Shown: positions 18,015 through 28,443, counted from the first letter of the stretch. The stretch is 64,000 nt of DNA from Deinococcus alpinitundrae (GCF_009982895.1 NZ_WXZL01000012.1:71177-135176); one strand, 5' to 3'. Notes: generated by a model from the sequence alone, not told the origin. A program made the numbers and translations.

Positions 18015-18044
18015 AAAAGGTCCCCTTCATTGGGGACCTTTTTT
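18015..18044 (+). terminator. Strong rho-independent terminator after the large lipoprotein gene
   Basis: A perfect stem AAAAGGTCCCC/GGGGACCTTTT (18015-18025 and 18032-18042) with a 6-base loop and a T-run that continues past the stem. Confidence 0.95.
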
Positions 18045-18091
18045 GTTGTCTGGGCTGTGCAGCGTGTGGGGCGAGGGTGGTGGGTGTCCGC

Positions 18092-18097
18092 TATCAT
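18092..18097 (+). promoter_or_regulatory. -10 box TATCAT for glmM (leaderless)
   Basis: It ends 6 bases before the ATG at 18104 and favours this start over an in-frame upstream ATG at 18077. Confidence 0.5.
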
Positions 18098-18103
18098 GCA
18101 GCC

Positions 18104-19440
<1,337 letters not shown>

Positions 19441-19444
<4 letters not shown>

Positions 19445-20802
19445 CGGGCGTCAGTCTTTAAGTACTCGAACTCGGCTCCCAGGGTTTCCAGATGCCGGAA
19501 AAACAGCGGGTAACTCTTGCGGATGTGGTGCGCGCCGGTGATGGTGATGGACCGCTCGGCGCGCAGGCCCAGCAAGGTCAGCAGCATGATCATGCGGTGG
19601 TCGCCGTGGCCGCTGACTACCACGTCGCCTGCCAGTGACGACGTGCCGGTGATGCTCAGGCTGCTCTCGGTTTCGCTGACACTCAGGCCGAGCTTTTCCA
19701 GCTCGCGGCGGGTATCCGAGATACGGTCACATTCCTTGAGACGCAGGGTGAACACGTTTTCCCAGGTGGTCGTGCCCTGGGCACAGGCGGCAGCGGCGCA
19801 CAGGGCCTGCACCGCGTCGGTAAAGCCGTCGCCATCGCGGGTCACGGCTCTCAGCGGCTCCCCGCCGCGCACCGTTAGGCTGTCGCCTGTGCGCTCAATG
19901 TCCGCGCCCATCTCGCGCAGCACCGCGACGGCCTCGCGCTCGCCCTGAAGGTCGTTTTCGCGCAGGTTGCCGAGCCGCACCTCGCCCGGCAGAATCGCCG
20001 CCGCCGCCAGAATTGCCGCCGAGCCGGGGTAGTCGCCCGGCACCATGACCCGCTCGGCGCGGTACGGCTGTCCACCGGGAACGCGGATGCGCGACAGGTC
20101 GTCACTCGAACTGGCCCGGATGCCGAAGGCCGCCAGGGTGTCCAGCGTCTGGCGCAGCGGGGCGTGGCTCTTGATATCGCCGGTCAGGCGCAACTCCAAG
20201 CCTTCGGGCAGCAGCGGTGCGAGGAACAGCAGCGCCGAGGTGTACTGGCTGGACTTCTCAGCCGAGACTTCGACCATGCCGCCGCGCACCGGGCCGCTGA
20301 TGGCAATCGGCAACCTGCCGCCGTCGCTGCTCACCTGCGCGCCCAGCCGTTCGAGGGCTTCGAGCAGATCGCCCTGGGGCCGCTTGCCGAGCGAATCGGG
20401 ATAATCGGTGACGAAGGTGGTGCCGGTGGTCAGGCCCGAGACGCCCATCAGGAAACGCGCCACCGCCCCCGCATTGCCGGGGTTGAGGGTCACGCCCGAT
20501 GCAGGAGCCGCTCCGAAGCCGCGAATGACGGCGTCCTCACCGACGAGTTCGACGCCCGCGCCCCAGTCCTTGAGGCAGCGCAGCATGGCGGCGGCGTCCT
20601 CGCTCCGGGCCACGCCCACGACGCGCACCGGGCCGTTGCTGCTGGACTCGGTGAGGGCCGCCGCCAGTAGAAAGCGGGTGGTGTAGTTCTTGCTGGGCTG
20701 GGCACGCAGTGTGCCGCGCAGCTCGCGGGCCGGGTGAACCCGCACGTCGAAAGTGTCGGGCAAGCCGTCGGCGTGGGCGTGGGGAGGATGCAGGGCGGTC
20801 AT
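19441..20802 (-). CDS. aroA: 3-phosphoshikimate 1-carboxyvinyltransferase (EPSP synthase)
   Basis: A 453-residue enzyme of the shikimate pathway that joins phosphoenolpyruvate to shikimate-3-phosphate. Substrate-binding stretches are QPSKNYTTRFLLAAAL, NPGNAGAVARFLMG (residues 108-120), KSSQYTSALLFLAPL, and near the end KECDRISDTRRELEKLG and GHGDHRMIM. The inhibitor-contact segment differs from the E. coli NAGTAMRP: position Thr97 is Ala113 here and Pro101 is Phe117. A -10 box TACCCT lies 6 bases before the ATG. No neighbouring aro gene is seen. Confidence 0.95.
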
Positions 20803-20808
20803 GGAAAC

Positions 20809-20814
20809 AGGGTA
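20809..20814 (-). promoter_or_regulatory. -10 box TACCCT for aroA (leaderless)
   Basis: It ends 6 bases upstream of the aroA ATG. Confidence 0.4.
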
Positions 20815-20856
20815 GCGCCCACAGCGTGCCCAGCCGCCGGGGTTGAGCAGATACGT

Positions 20857-21417
20857 TTACGGTTTCTGCCGCATCGCCGCGTTGAAGGCTGCCGACCCGC
20901 CCCGCCCGATGCTCAGCGTCTGCCACTCGTCGCCGCGTAGGGTCTTGACCAGCAGCACCAGTTGGTAGACGTGCCCGCTGTAGTGCATGACCTGGCGCTG
21001 CACCGCTTCCAGCAGGGTGTGCGTCTCGCCCCGGATGCTCAGCGTGCGGGTCAGGTCGGCAGGGGAGAGGTGATCCAGCGCGTCCAGAAAGACCGCCCAG
21101 CCTGCCTCCCAGACGGCCCAAAGTTCGTCGGCACTTAAATTGCCCTCCTCAAACTCGGCGTCGCGGTTACGGCCAGTGGTCTCGCCGTCCAGCCCAGCGG
21201 TGTAACCGTGTCTCAGGCCCGCCCAGCGCGAGTGCATGTTGCCGCCGAGGTGCTGCACGATGACAGCAGCCGAGTTACCGCCCGGCGAGAGGACCGTGTG
21301 CCAGTCCGTCTCCGGCAGTTGCGTCAGTGCGCCCTCACCCAGCTTCTTGAGGCCACGCATCCGCGTCCGTACGTCCATCAGGTAGAGGTGGGCCACATCA
21401 GGCTGAGCTTCAGTCAT
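20857..21417 (-). CDS. DinB-superfamily protein (DUF1572-like)
   Basis: A 186-residue four-helix-bundle protein. Candidate metal ligands are the histidines in IVQHLGGNMHSRWAGLR (about residues 55-70) and VMHYSGHVYQLVLLVK (about 144-160), spaced as in DUF1572/DinB-like proteins. These include thiol-dependent metalloenzymes, but the reaction here is unknown. The C-terminal stretch RGGSAAFNAAMRQKP is a frequent tail in the group. It stands alone between aroA and the lipid-type operon, with a GACAAT hexamer 5 bases before the ATG. Confidence 0.75.
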   Translation of the reverse strand: MTEAQPDVAHLYLMDVRTRMRGLKKLGEGALTQLPETDWHTVLSPGGNSAAVIVQHLGGNMHSRWAGLRHGYTAGLDGETTGRNRDAEFEEGNLSADELWAVWEAGWAVFLDALDHLSPADLTRTLSIRGETHTLLEAVQRQVMHYSGHVYQLVLLVKTLRGDEWQTLSIGRGGSAAFNAAMRQKP

Positions 21418-21474
21418 GGTCCATTGTCTCGCTGGATGGAGACAGGGGCAAGGGCATTCTCACCTGGCACCAAG

Positions 21475-22578
21475 CTACTTCTGCGGATAAGTGCGCCCCT
21501 TCCAGGTCACTTGCCGTCTCAGCGCCCGGCGATACGCGGGCAGGGCCAGCAGCGGTGTGAAGGGCGCGAGCAACCCTTCGGCCAGATCAAGCGGGTGGCG
21601 GCGGCCCGTGACCAGATTGACCAGACTGCGCTCCAACAGCCCGGCCAGCCGTAGGCCCAGCACGGCCCGTCCACCCGGCAGCAGCCAGGGCAGGGTATAG
21701 ACCGCCAGGTGCCAGAGGCCCGACAGGATCAGCAGCGGGCGCGAGTGCAGATGAATCGCCAGCGAGTTCTTGCCGAAGCCCGTCACCGAGGCCAGGTAAC
21801 TGCCGTACATGGTGACGCCCACCGCCGACGCGCCCAGCGCCAGGGTCAGCCGCCCGCCCTGCCCCTTGAGGCGGCGGGCCAGCTGGGTGTCCTCCAGAAT
21901 CTGCGCCCGCACGCCGCTGTAGCCCCCGACCCGCTTGAAGGCGGCGCAGCGAAAAGCCATCAGCTGGCCGTTGCCGGTGCTGAGGCTCGGCTGCGGCCAA
22001 CTGACCATCGGGTACGGCAGGTAGCACAGCACCACCGCGTCCACCAGCGGCGTCAGGAAGCGTGCGCCCAGCGTCAGTCGTTCGGGCCGGGGCAGCACGC
22101 TCAGCAGATCGGCGTGCTTGTCGTCTAATTCATGCAGAATCGCGCCGAGCGCGCCGGGCTTCCAGGCCACGTCGGCGTCGGTGAAGATCAGCACGTCGCC
22201 ACTGGCCGCCTCGCCGAGTTGCTGACAGGCCCAGGGCTTGCCGTACCAGCCCTCCGGCAGCGGCTGGCCCCGGATGACGCTCGCGCCCAGGGCGCGGGCC
22301 AGCTCCGCCGTGCCGTCGCTGCTCTGGTCGTCAAGCACGATCACCTCGTCGGCACCCTGGGCCAGCAGCCCCGGTAAGGTGCGCGGTAGGTTGTGGGCCT
22401 CGTCGCGCGCCGGAACCAGCAGCGACACGCGTGGGCGCAGGGATGCTGCTGGCGTCTCACGCGGGTGCAGGCGCGGAAAGGTGAGGGCATTGGTCAGCAG
22501 CACCGCACCTTTGACGGCGAGGAACGCAGCAGCAGTGCCGAGGTAAAGGGAGAGCAGGCGGGAAGGCGGGCGGGGCAT
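21475..22578 (-). CDS. Membrane-anchored GT2 family glycosyltransferase
   Basis: A 367-residue protein. A hydrophobic N-terminal segment (about residues 8-30) precedes a GT2 catalytic domain with [22 protein letters not shown], the DDQSSDGT nucleotide-binding region, the DxD-type motif [13 protein letters not shown], and a [15 protein letters not shown] acceptor motif ([15 protein letters not shown]). C-terminal hydrophobic segments (about 265-305) suggest work on a lipid acceptor at the membrane. It resembles carotenoid or hopanoid-type glycosyltransferases. It is the last gene of the five-gene unit, 77 bases after the KASIII-like gene. A TAAACT hexamer 9 bases before its ATG could give it its own promoter. 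Confidence 0.82.
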   Translation of the reverse strand: MPRPPSRLLSLYLGTAAAFLAVKGAVLLTNALTFPRLHPRETPAASLRPRVSLLVPARDEAHNLPRTLPGLLAQGADEVIVLDDQSSDGTAELARALGASVIRGQPLPEGWYGKPWACQQLGEAASGDVLIFTDADVAWKPGALGAILHELDDKHADLLSVLPRPERLTLGARFLTPLVDAVVLCYLPYPMVSWPQPSLSTGNGQLMAFRCAAFKRVGGYSGVRAQILEDTQLARRLKGQGGRLTLALGASAVGVTMYGSYLASVTGFGKNSLAIHLHSRPLLILSGLWHLAVYTLPWLLPGGRAVLGLRLAGLLERSLVNLVTGRRHPLDLAEGLLAPFTPLLALPAYRRALRRQVTWKGRTYPQK

Positions 22579-22655
22579 GCAAGCGGCAGTTTAGAGTCTG
22601 GGCCGCGCCGGAAGCCGGGGGAAAAGGTACGGAAGGAAAGGAGCTGGGTTGCTGC

Positions 22656-23648
22656 TCACAGCGTCACGATCAGCCCGCCCGCCGTGAGGCCCGCGCCGGT
22701 GCCGACCAGCAGCAGCGTGTCGCCTGCTTGTGCGTGGTCCCCCGTCAGCGCTCGGTGCAGGGTGAGCGGCAGGCTGGCAGCGATCACGTTGCCGAGCGTC
22801 GGCAGCGTCACTTCTATCCGGTCCTCGGGCCAGCCGTAGCGCCGCATCAGGGCCAGGCCCGCCGCGCTGGCCTGGTGCGGAATCACCCGGTCAATGCCCG
22901 GCAGCCCGGCGCTGAGGCCGGGGCGCAGCCGCTCCAGAAAGCCCGGTACCACCCGGCTGGCGAGTTTCAGGATGCTCAGGCCGTGCATCTCGAACAGGTA
23001 ATCCTCGCGCTGGATGCCGCGGGGGCTGCGGTCATTGAGCAGGCTGCCCCCGCCCCGGATCTGGGTGTGGGCCGCGCCTTCCGGGTAGGTTTCGAAGCGG
23101 GCGGCGTGCAGACCCTGGGCCGCGTGCTCGGCAGGCCCCAGCAGCACTGCCGCCGCGCCGTCTCCGATCAGCAGGCTGCTCTCGGCCTCAGCGAAATTCA
23201 GTCCCAGGCTGCCCGACTCGCTGCTGATGATCAGGATGTAGCGTGCTCGCCCGGTGCCGATCAGCAGGGCGGCATGCTGGAGGGCCAGCAGAAAACTCAG
23301 GCAGGTGCCGTGCAGGCTGTAGGCGGCCAGTCCGCTCGCGCCGAGTTCGCGGGCCAGCAGCGCCGCGCCGTCGGGAATCGGCTGAAGCTGGCTGCCGGAG
23401 GCGTTGAGCAGCACGTCCACCTCGCCGATATCGAGCTGGGCTGCCGAGAGCGCTTCCCGGGCCGCCCGAGCACCGAGCGCCAGCGCCGTTTCGCCTTCCG
23501 AGAGCCATCTCCGCTCACGCACTCCGCTGCGCGCCTCGGCCACGCCAGCGGGCACGCCGCACAGGGCCGCCACCTCCGCCGTCGTGACCACCCGCTGCGG
23601 CAGCGCCTGGGCGGTGGAGAGGATTCGAAACGGCAGCGAGGTGGTCAT
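22656..23648 (-). CDS. KASIII-like thiolase-fold condensing enzyme
   Basis: A 330-residue protein of the 3-oxoacyl-ACP synthase III (FabH/OleA-like) superfamily. The triad is visible as Cys116 (SLHGTCLSFL), His258 (VIPHQASAAG) and Asn287 (LPTLGNVIAAS), and the C-terminus has the usual GTGAGLTAGGLIV. The start is ATG 23648; an in-frame TTG at 23690 that overlaps the preceding stop is an alternative adding 14 residues. It probably catalyses a Claisen condensation of acyl thioesters. It lies in a tight operon with an adenylate-forming enzyme, an MBL hydrolase and a 3beta-HSD-like reductase rather than with fatty acid genes, so a specialised lipid is likely. Confidence 0.88.
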   Translation of the reverse strand: MTTSLPFRILSTAQALPQRVVTTAEVAALCGVPAGVAEARSGVRERRWLSEGETALALGARAAREALSAAQLDIGEVDVLLNASGSQLQPIPDGAALLARELGASGLAAYSLHGTCLSFLLALQHAALLIGTGRARYILIISSESGSLGLNFAEAESSLLIGDGAAAVLLGPAEHAAQGLHAARFETYPEGAAHTQIRGGGSLLNDRSPRGIQREDYLFEMHGLSILKLASRVVPGFLERLRPGLSAGLPGIDRVIPHQASAAGLALMRRYGWPEDRIEVTLPTLGNVIAASLPLTLHRALTGDHAQAGDTLLLVGTGAGLTAGGLIVTL

Positions 23649-23686
23649 ACGGTCAGTTTGCGCCAAATCGCGGCGGCGCGCATCAC

Positions 23687-24976
23687 TCAATGCCAGCTTT
23701 GCACCACCCGCCGCCGCTTGGCTCCCGGCGGGTCGGGCCGCAGCGGGCCGAACATCAGCTCGATGTCGCCCACGCCCGAGCGCGCCAGGGCCGCCCTCAC
23801 CTCGCGCTCCGCTCCTGCCCGCAGGCCAGGCAAGTCCGGGTCGAGCTGAAGGTGTAGCTGGGCCGCGCCCACCTGTTCGGCCCGGTACTCGCGCAAATCG
23901 GCGACCCGGTTGAGCGCGCCCCGCACGAAGTCCGGCCAGAGGGTGAGGCGAGCACCAGAGGCCGAGGGCAGGTTCAGGGCGTCGTCCTGCCGCCCGGCGA
24001 TGCGCGCCACCCGCCGGGCCGCCTGCCCGCAGGTGCAGCCCGGCGCCAGCACCAGCAGATCGTTGAGGCGGTGACGGATCATCGGCTGGGCGCGGCGGCG
24101 CAGATCGGTCAGCACCGGGCGCAGATACCCGCCCTCCAGCGGTTCGAAGTCGAAGTGGACGTGGGCCTCGTTGAGATGCAGGTGGCCGTGCGCGCAGGGC
24201 AGGGCCAGCAGGCCCTCGGTGGCCTGGTACACCTCCACCACCGGGCCGAACCCCGCTTCCAGGGCGGCGCGGTCGGCGTCTTCCAGCACCTCGGCCACAC
24301 TGACGACCCGCTCGGGGCGGGCGGTGGCCCCGGCGTCGAGCAGCGCGCGCAGCACGCCCGGCGGGCCGATCAGCAAGGTGGGCCGGGCAGCGCTCAGGCG
24401 CTCGGCCAGTTCATCTATGGGCCGCAGCAGATCCAGGAACTTGAAGTGCAGGCGCGAGCTGCCCACGCTCCGGTAAAGCTGTCCCTCGGCCCGCAGCACG
24501 AAGGCGACCCGCTGACGCCGCAGCAGCCCCGCAGGCCAGCCTGGCAGCAGGTGGCGCAGCACCACCCCGGCCCACTGAAGGCGCTCGGCGCGGCTGACCA
24601 GGAAAGCCCCCTGGCTGCCGCTGGTGCCGCTCGACAGGCCCACCGTCAGGTTTCCGGGCAAACTGGGCGAGAAGTCGCGGGTGTCCTCGGCGCGGCGGGC
24701 GAGTGCCAGCACGCCTTCCAGCGTGACCCCGGCGGTGTTGAGCGTGCCGAAATTCGCCATCATCTCGGCCTTGCCGATCGGAGGAAGTTGCCGCCACTGG
24801 TCCACGCCCAGTCCCGCTTGCCGGAAGCGCTCGGCGGTATACGGGCTGTGAACCGCCACCCAGCGCAAATGTTCGGCAGCCAGCCGGGATTGGTGGCGTT
24901 CCAGCACGGCACGGTCACGAAACAGCAGGCGGCCCTCGTTGAGCGCGTGGCCCAGCACCGTCAGGCGATCAAACAT
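23687..24976 (-). CDS. Adenylate-forming enzyme, phenylacetate-CoA ligase/F390 synthetase-like
   Basis: A 429-residue protein. The ATP-binding P-loop is GLSSGTSGSQGAFL (about residues 120-133), the adenine region is EVYQATEGLLALPC, and a Cys pair lies in APGCTCGQAARRV, as in PaaK-like ligases. It belongs to the coenzyme F390 synthetase-related branch, whose true substrates are mostly unknown. It would activate a carboxylate as acyl-adenylate, possibly the product of the adjacent condensing enzyme. The ATG at 24976 overlaps the stop of the MBL gene by 8 bases; an upstream in-frame ATG at 24997 is possible. Confidence 0.8.
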   Translation of the reverse strand: MFDRLTVLGHALNEGRLLFRDRAVLERHQSRLAAEHLRWVAVHSPYTAERFRQAGLGVDQWRQLPPIGKAEMMANFGTLNTAGVTLEGVLALARRAEDTRDFSPSLPGNLTVGLSSGTSGSQGAFLVSRAERLQWAGVVLRHLLPGWPAGLLRRQRVAFVLRAEGQLYRSVGSSRLHFKFLDLLRPIDELAERLSAARPTLLIGPPGVLRALLDAGATARPERVVSVAEVLEDADRAALEAGFGPVVEVYQATEGLLALPCAHGHLHLNEAHVHFDFEPLEGGYLRPVLTDLRRRAQPMIRHRLNDLLVLAPGCTCGQAARRVARIAGRQDDALNLPSASGARLTLWPDFVRGALNRVADLREYRAEQVGAAQLHLQLDPDLPGLRAGAEREVRAALARSGVGDIELMFGPLRPDPPGAKRRRVVQSWH

Positions 24977-25817
24977 CGTGTTCCGGTTCCGGTGCATCGT
25001 GGCTGACGATCACGCGGGTCCGGGGATGCGCGGCGAGCCAGTCGCGGAGGTGCTCGCGGCTGCGCTGGCCCTGCACCGCGTCCCAGAACAGCACATTGGA
25101 CAGCGCGTGGCCCGCCTCGCCGCTGCGGGCGGCTTTCACGCTCCAGGCGGCGTCGCTGGCGAGTAGGGTCAGGCCGAGGCCGTTCCCGTCCAGCGCAGCG
25201 GCGTCTCGCGTGCGGACCACCAAAGCGATCATGCCCGGCGCGTGGCCCGGCACCGGCAAGGCGTAGACGCTGCCGTCGCCGAACACGTCGGCCACCGTTT
25301 CAAACGGAGCGAAGGCAGGTGGGGCAGGCTCGAAGGTCAGTGCCCGACTTCGGGCCTCGAAATCGGGTGGCAACAGTTCCGGCAGGAAGGCCCGCCGCAC
25401 CGCCCGCAGGCCGCGCAGGTTCCGCAGCGGCGGGTAGGCTCCGGCGTCGAGGTGAAGCTCCGCTGCCGGGAAGTCGCGCAGCGCCCCCACGTGGTCGGCG
25501 TGCAGGTGCGAGACGATCAGGTGCCGCACGTCCTGGGCCGTGATGCCCAGGCGGGCAAGCTGGGCCAGCGGCGTTTGCCAGGGCCGCAGGCGCACCGGCG
25601 TGACCAGTCCGTAGAGCAGGCCCGGCCAGCGCCGCATCAGCGCCGGGACCCGGAAACTGTAGCCGGTGTCGAACAGCACCGCGCCCCGCGCCGGGTGCAG
25701 CAGCAGCGCAAAACCGGCCGGGTAAGCCCGAACCCGCCAGGCTGCGCCGCGCTCGGTCAGCGCCGCGATGTTCAGGCACTCGCCTGCCGAGAGGGGCACG
25801 ACCCGTACGGCGGTCAT
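24969..25817 (-). CDS. MBL-fold metallo-hydrolase
   Basis: A 282-residue metallo-beta-lactamase-fold enzyme. The metal motif HLHADHVG is at about residues 103-110, the histidine of PVPGHAPGMIALV at about 190-202 and the aspartate of LLASDAAWSVK at about 217-227. This is the lactonase/thioesterase-like group. There is no signal peptide. In this operon it takes the place an alpha/beta hydrolase has in OleABCD clusters, so an ester, lactone or thioester substrate is plausible but unproven. It overlaps the epimerase/reductase gene by four bases (ATGA). Confidence 0.85.
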   Translation of the reverse strand: MTAVRVVPLSAGECLNIAALTERGAAWRVRAYPAGFALLLHPARGAVLFDTGYSFRVPALMRRWPGLLYGLVTPVRLRPWQTPLAQLARLGITAQDVRHLIVSHLHADHVGALRDFPAAELHLDAGAYPPLRNLRGLRAVRRAFLPELLPPDFEARSRALTFEPAPPAFAPFETVADVFGDGSVYALPVPGHAPGMIALVVRTRDAAALDGNGLGLTLLASDAAWSVKAARSGEAGHALSNVLFWDAVQGQRSREHLRDWLAAHPRTRVIVSHDAPEPEHDV

Positions 25818-26767
25818 GTCAGCCCCGCCAGCACGGCGCTCAGGCCCTCGCTGGGGCTGACGACCGGCGCGTAGCCCAGCCCTTCACGGGCGCGGCGGAG
25901 GTCCAGCGTCATGGGCCGGGTCAGCAGTCTCAGGCCGCTGGCGGTGACGGGCGGTTCCGGCTGGCCGGGGCGCAGGCGGTAGACGCCTTCCAGCAGCGTG
26001 GCCGCCCCCTCAGCCAGCTTTGCTGGAACGTAGCGCGTCGGGCGCGGCACTTGCAGCGCGTCGGCCAGCTGATCGAGCGTGGCCCAGATTGGCACGCTTA
26101 CCCCATCGGTGATGTTGAACACCCCGGCAGCGTGTCCTTCCAGGGCCAGTCGCGCGGCGTGAATGACATTGTCCACGTGGGTCAGCTCGGTGTGAACTTC
26201 GTGGTGGGTCAGGCGGGGCAGTCGCCCGGTTCGCAGCGCCCGCGCCAGCCGGGGCAGCAAGCTGGCATCGCCGGGACCGTAGAGGCCGCGTGGTCGCAAC
26301 AGGGCCGCGCCGGGCATGACGGCCTGCACGGCCAGCTCGGCCAAGTATTTGCTGCGGGCGTAGAGGCTGTCGAAGCGTGGTCCGATCGGCGTGGATTCCG
26401 GCACCTGATGGCTCAGACCGGTGCCGTTGTAGACGCTGGGCGTGCTGACATGCACGAGCCGCAGCCCCCGCTGAGCGCAGGCCCGCGCCAGCTGAGCGCT
26501 CACCTGCACGTTGTCGGCGTGGAAGTCGGCCCAGCGGCCCCACAGCGCCGAGCGGGCGGCGCAGTGCAGCACGGCGTCTACCCCTTCCAGCAGCGTGCCG
26601 GGATCGTTGCGGAGGTCGGCACGCTGGAAGCGCACCCCTGCTCGCTCCAGCCCCGCGCCGCGCACCGTGTTCCGCCCAGTGCCGATGACGCGGTGGCCCG
26701 CCTGTACCAGCGCCCGCGCCGCTGCGCCGCCCAGGAAACCGGTGGCTCCCGTGACCAGAATTCGCAT
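25814..26767 (-). CDS. NAD(P)-dependent epimerase/3beta-HSD-like reductase
   Basis: A 317-residue extended short-chain dehydrogenase. The dinucleotide motif is VTGATGFLGG (residues about 5-14), the catalytic pair is YARSKYLAELA (YxxxK, about 147-157), and the active-site serine/threonine region is LVHVSTPSVYNGTG. OleD-type 2-alkyl-3-ketoalkanoate reductases and sterol dehydrogenases belong to the same branch. It leads the five-gene unit from a TATGCT box 6 bases before the ATG at 26767. An upstream in-frame ATG at 26797 is rejected because the fold begins at MRILVTG. Confidence 0.85.
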   Translation of the reverse strand: MRILVTGATGFLGGAAARALVQAGHRVIGTGRNTVRGAGLERAGVRFQRADLRNDPGTLLEGVDAVLHCAARSALWGRWADFHADNVQVSAQLARACAQRGLRLVHVSTPSVYNGTGLSHQVPESTPIGPRFDSLYARSKYLAELAVQAVMPGAALLRPRGLYGPGDASLLPRLARALRTGRLPRLTHHEVHTELTHVDNVIHAARLALEGHAAGVFNITDGVSVPIWATLDQLADALQVPRPTRYVPAKLAEGAATLLEGVYRLRPGQPEPPVTASGLRLLTRPMTLDLRRAREGLGYAPVVSPSEGLSAVLAGLT

Positions 26768-26773
26768 GCGTCC

Positions 26774-26779
26774 AGCATA
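26774..26779 (-). promoter_or_regulatory. -10 box TATGCT heading the lipid-type operon (leaderless)
   Basis: It ends 6 bases upstream of the reductase ATG at 26767. Confidence 0.45.
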
Positions 26780-26851
26780 GGGGGTGCGGGCGAACAATCA
26801 GGCCTTACACATCATACACATCACACTCACGTCACTTATGCTGGTAGAACC

Positions 26852-28408
26852 ATGACCGAGCCCCCCGCTCCGCTCGCCAGCCCACTGACCGTAGTGCCGC
26901 CGCCGCCTGCGCCCCGCGATGCCCTGCCGCTGGCGCTCACGGCGGGTCTGGCGCTGCTGGCGCTGGCGCTCACTTACCGCTCCGACGGAGCCGGGCTGAA
27001 CGTGGCCCTGATCGACGCCGCCCTCAGCGGAGCATTAATCTGGACCGTGCGCTACCGGGGCACCCGGCCCCAACCCGCCGCTCTGCTGGTACTGGGCCTG
27101 GGGCTGGTGTGTGCCCTGGGCCTGGTCTGGCGCGGCGGCGATCTGATGACCGGCCTCAATGCGCTCGGCGCGCTGATGGCCCTCAGCCTCGGGGCGGCTT
27201 TCGTGCGGCTGCCGGGGCTGGCGCGGCTGGGCACGGGTGAGGTCCTGACGGCCCTGCTGCTCAGCGGCGGGCGGGCAGTGTACGGCTTTCCCACCGCGTT
27301 TTTCCGGTTTCCCTGGGCGCGGCTGCGCGGCGGACTGCGCCAGCGGCAACAGGGCGGGCGCGTCCTGGTCGGCGTGCTGCTGACCATTCCGGTGCTGTTG
27401 GTATTCGGGGCGCTGCTCGGCTCGGCCGACGAGCGCTTCGGAAAGCTTCTCGCGCGGCTGCTGACCTGGAACCTCGGCGACCTGCCCAACTTGACCCTGC
27501 AACTGGGATGCTGGCTTTTTTTTCTGGGCGGCTTCAGTCACGCCGCCCTGCTCGCGCGCCGCGCCGCGCCGGACCTCTCGGATGTGGAGCGCGCCGTTCC
27601 CAAGCTTGGATTGATCGAGCTCGGCCTGCCGCTGCTGAGCCTCAGCTTGCTGTTCTGCGTGTACCTGGGTCTTCAGGCCAGTTCTTTTTTCGGGCGTGAT
27701 CTGGAGGCGGGCCTGACCTACAGCGCCGCGGCCTGGCAGGGCTTCGGTCAGCTCGCCGCCGTCGCTGCGCTGACACTGGCGCTGCTGCTGCTCAGCCACA
27801 CCCTGTTGCGGCGCGAGTTGCGCCTCAACCTGGCCTACCGGCTGATCGGCGCCGCCGTGCTGCTGCCGCTCTCGCTGCTGATCGTCAGCGCTTACCTCAA
27901 GCTCAGCGCCTACATCAGCGCCTACGGCCTGAGCGAAATCCGGGTGCTGGGCGCGCTGTTTCTGGGCTGGGTTAGCGTGTCGCTGCTGGCCTTCGCGGTG
28001 CTGGGCTGGCGCGGGCGGCTGGAGCGCTTCGCCTACTTCAGCCTCATCAGTGGTCTGGGGTTGATCGCCGGGCTGAACGTGGTCAATCCGGGCCGCCTGA
28101 TCGCCGCCGTCAACATCCAGCGCGACGTACAGGATGTGCGAACTGCTGAGCGCGGCAGCCGTCAGGCCGCCAGTTTCTCCCCCTTGCTCGACCTGGGCGC
28201 GGACGCCGTGCCGCTGATCGTGGCCCACCTTGGTGCCCTGACCTTCCCCGGTGGCGCGCTCTCCACCGCTTCCGGCCAGGACCTCAAGCCCTCGCGGGGC
28301 CAGGCCGAACAGCGCCTGCGTGAACACTTCCCACCCTCAGCCGACTGGCGAAGCTGGAACTGGGCGCGCTGGCGGGCACAGCAGCAGGTAGAGCGACTGG
28401 GATACTGA
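26852..28408 (+). CDS. DUF4173-like multi-pass membrane protein
   Basis: A 518-residue protein with about eleven to twelve hydrophobic segments from residue 25 to about 430, then a soluble C-terminal tail of about 90 residues. Recognisable DUF4173 features are FVRLPGLARLG, LIVSAYLKLSAYISAYGLSEIRVLGALFLGW and the post-membrane stretch NVVNPGRLIAAVNIQR. Function is unknown; the family is fused or linked to signalling genes elsewhere. The start ATG 26852 has a TATGCT box 9 bases upstream. The open frame extending further upstream is fortuitous, since similarity begins only here. It is divergent from the lipid-type operon. Confidence 0.8.
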   Translation: MTEPPAPLASPLTVVPPPPAPRDALPLALTAGLALLALALTYRSDGAGLNVALIDAALSGALIWTVRYRGTRPQPAALLVLGLGLVCALGLVWRGGDLMTGLNALGALMALSLGAAFVRLPGLARLGTGEVLTALLLSGGRAVYGFPTAFFRFPWARLRGGLRQRQQGGRVLVGVLLTIPVLLVFGALLGSADERFGKLLARLLTWNLGDLPNLTLQLGCWLFFLGGFSHAALLARRAAPDLSDVERAVPKLGLIELGLPLLSLSLLFCVYLGLQASSFFGRDLEAGLTYSAAAWQGFGQLAAVAALTLALLLLSHTLLRRELRLNLAYRLIGAAVLLPLSLLIVSAYLKLSAYISAYGLSEIRVLGALFLGWVSVSLLAFAVLGWRGRLERFAYFSLISGLGLIAGLNVVNPGRLIAAVNIQRDVQDVRTAERGSRQAASFSPLLDLGADAVPLIVAHLGALTFPGGALSTASGQDLKPSRGQAEQRLREHFPPSADWRSWNWARWRAQQQVERLGY

Positions 28409-28443
28409 GCGCTGTGGGGCGCGGTGCGGCATGAGCGCACAAA

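Noticed and set aside
26051..26851. Upstream extension of the DUF4173 reading frame
   Set aside because: Antisense to the reductase gene; the hydrophobic family sequence begins at MTEPPAP, and a -10 box precedes ATG 26852.
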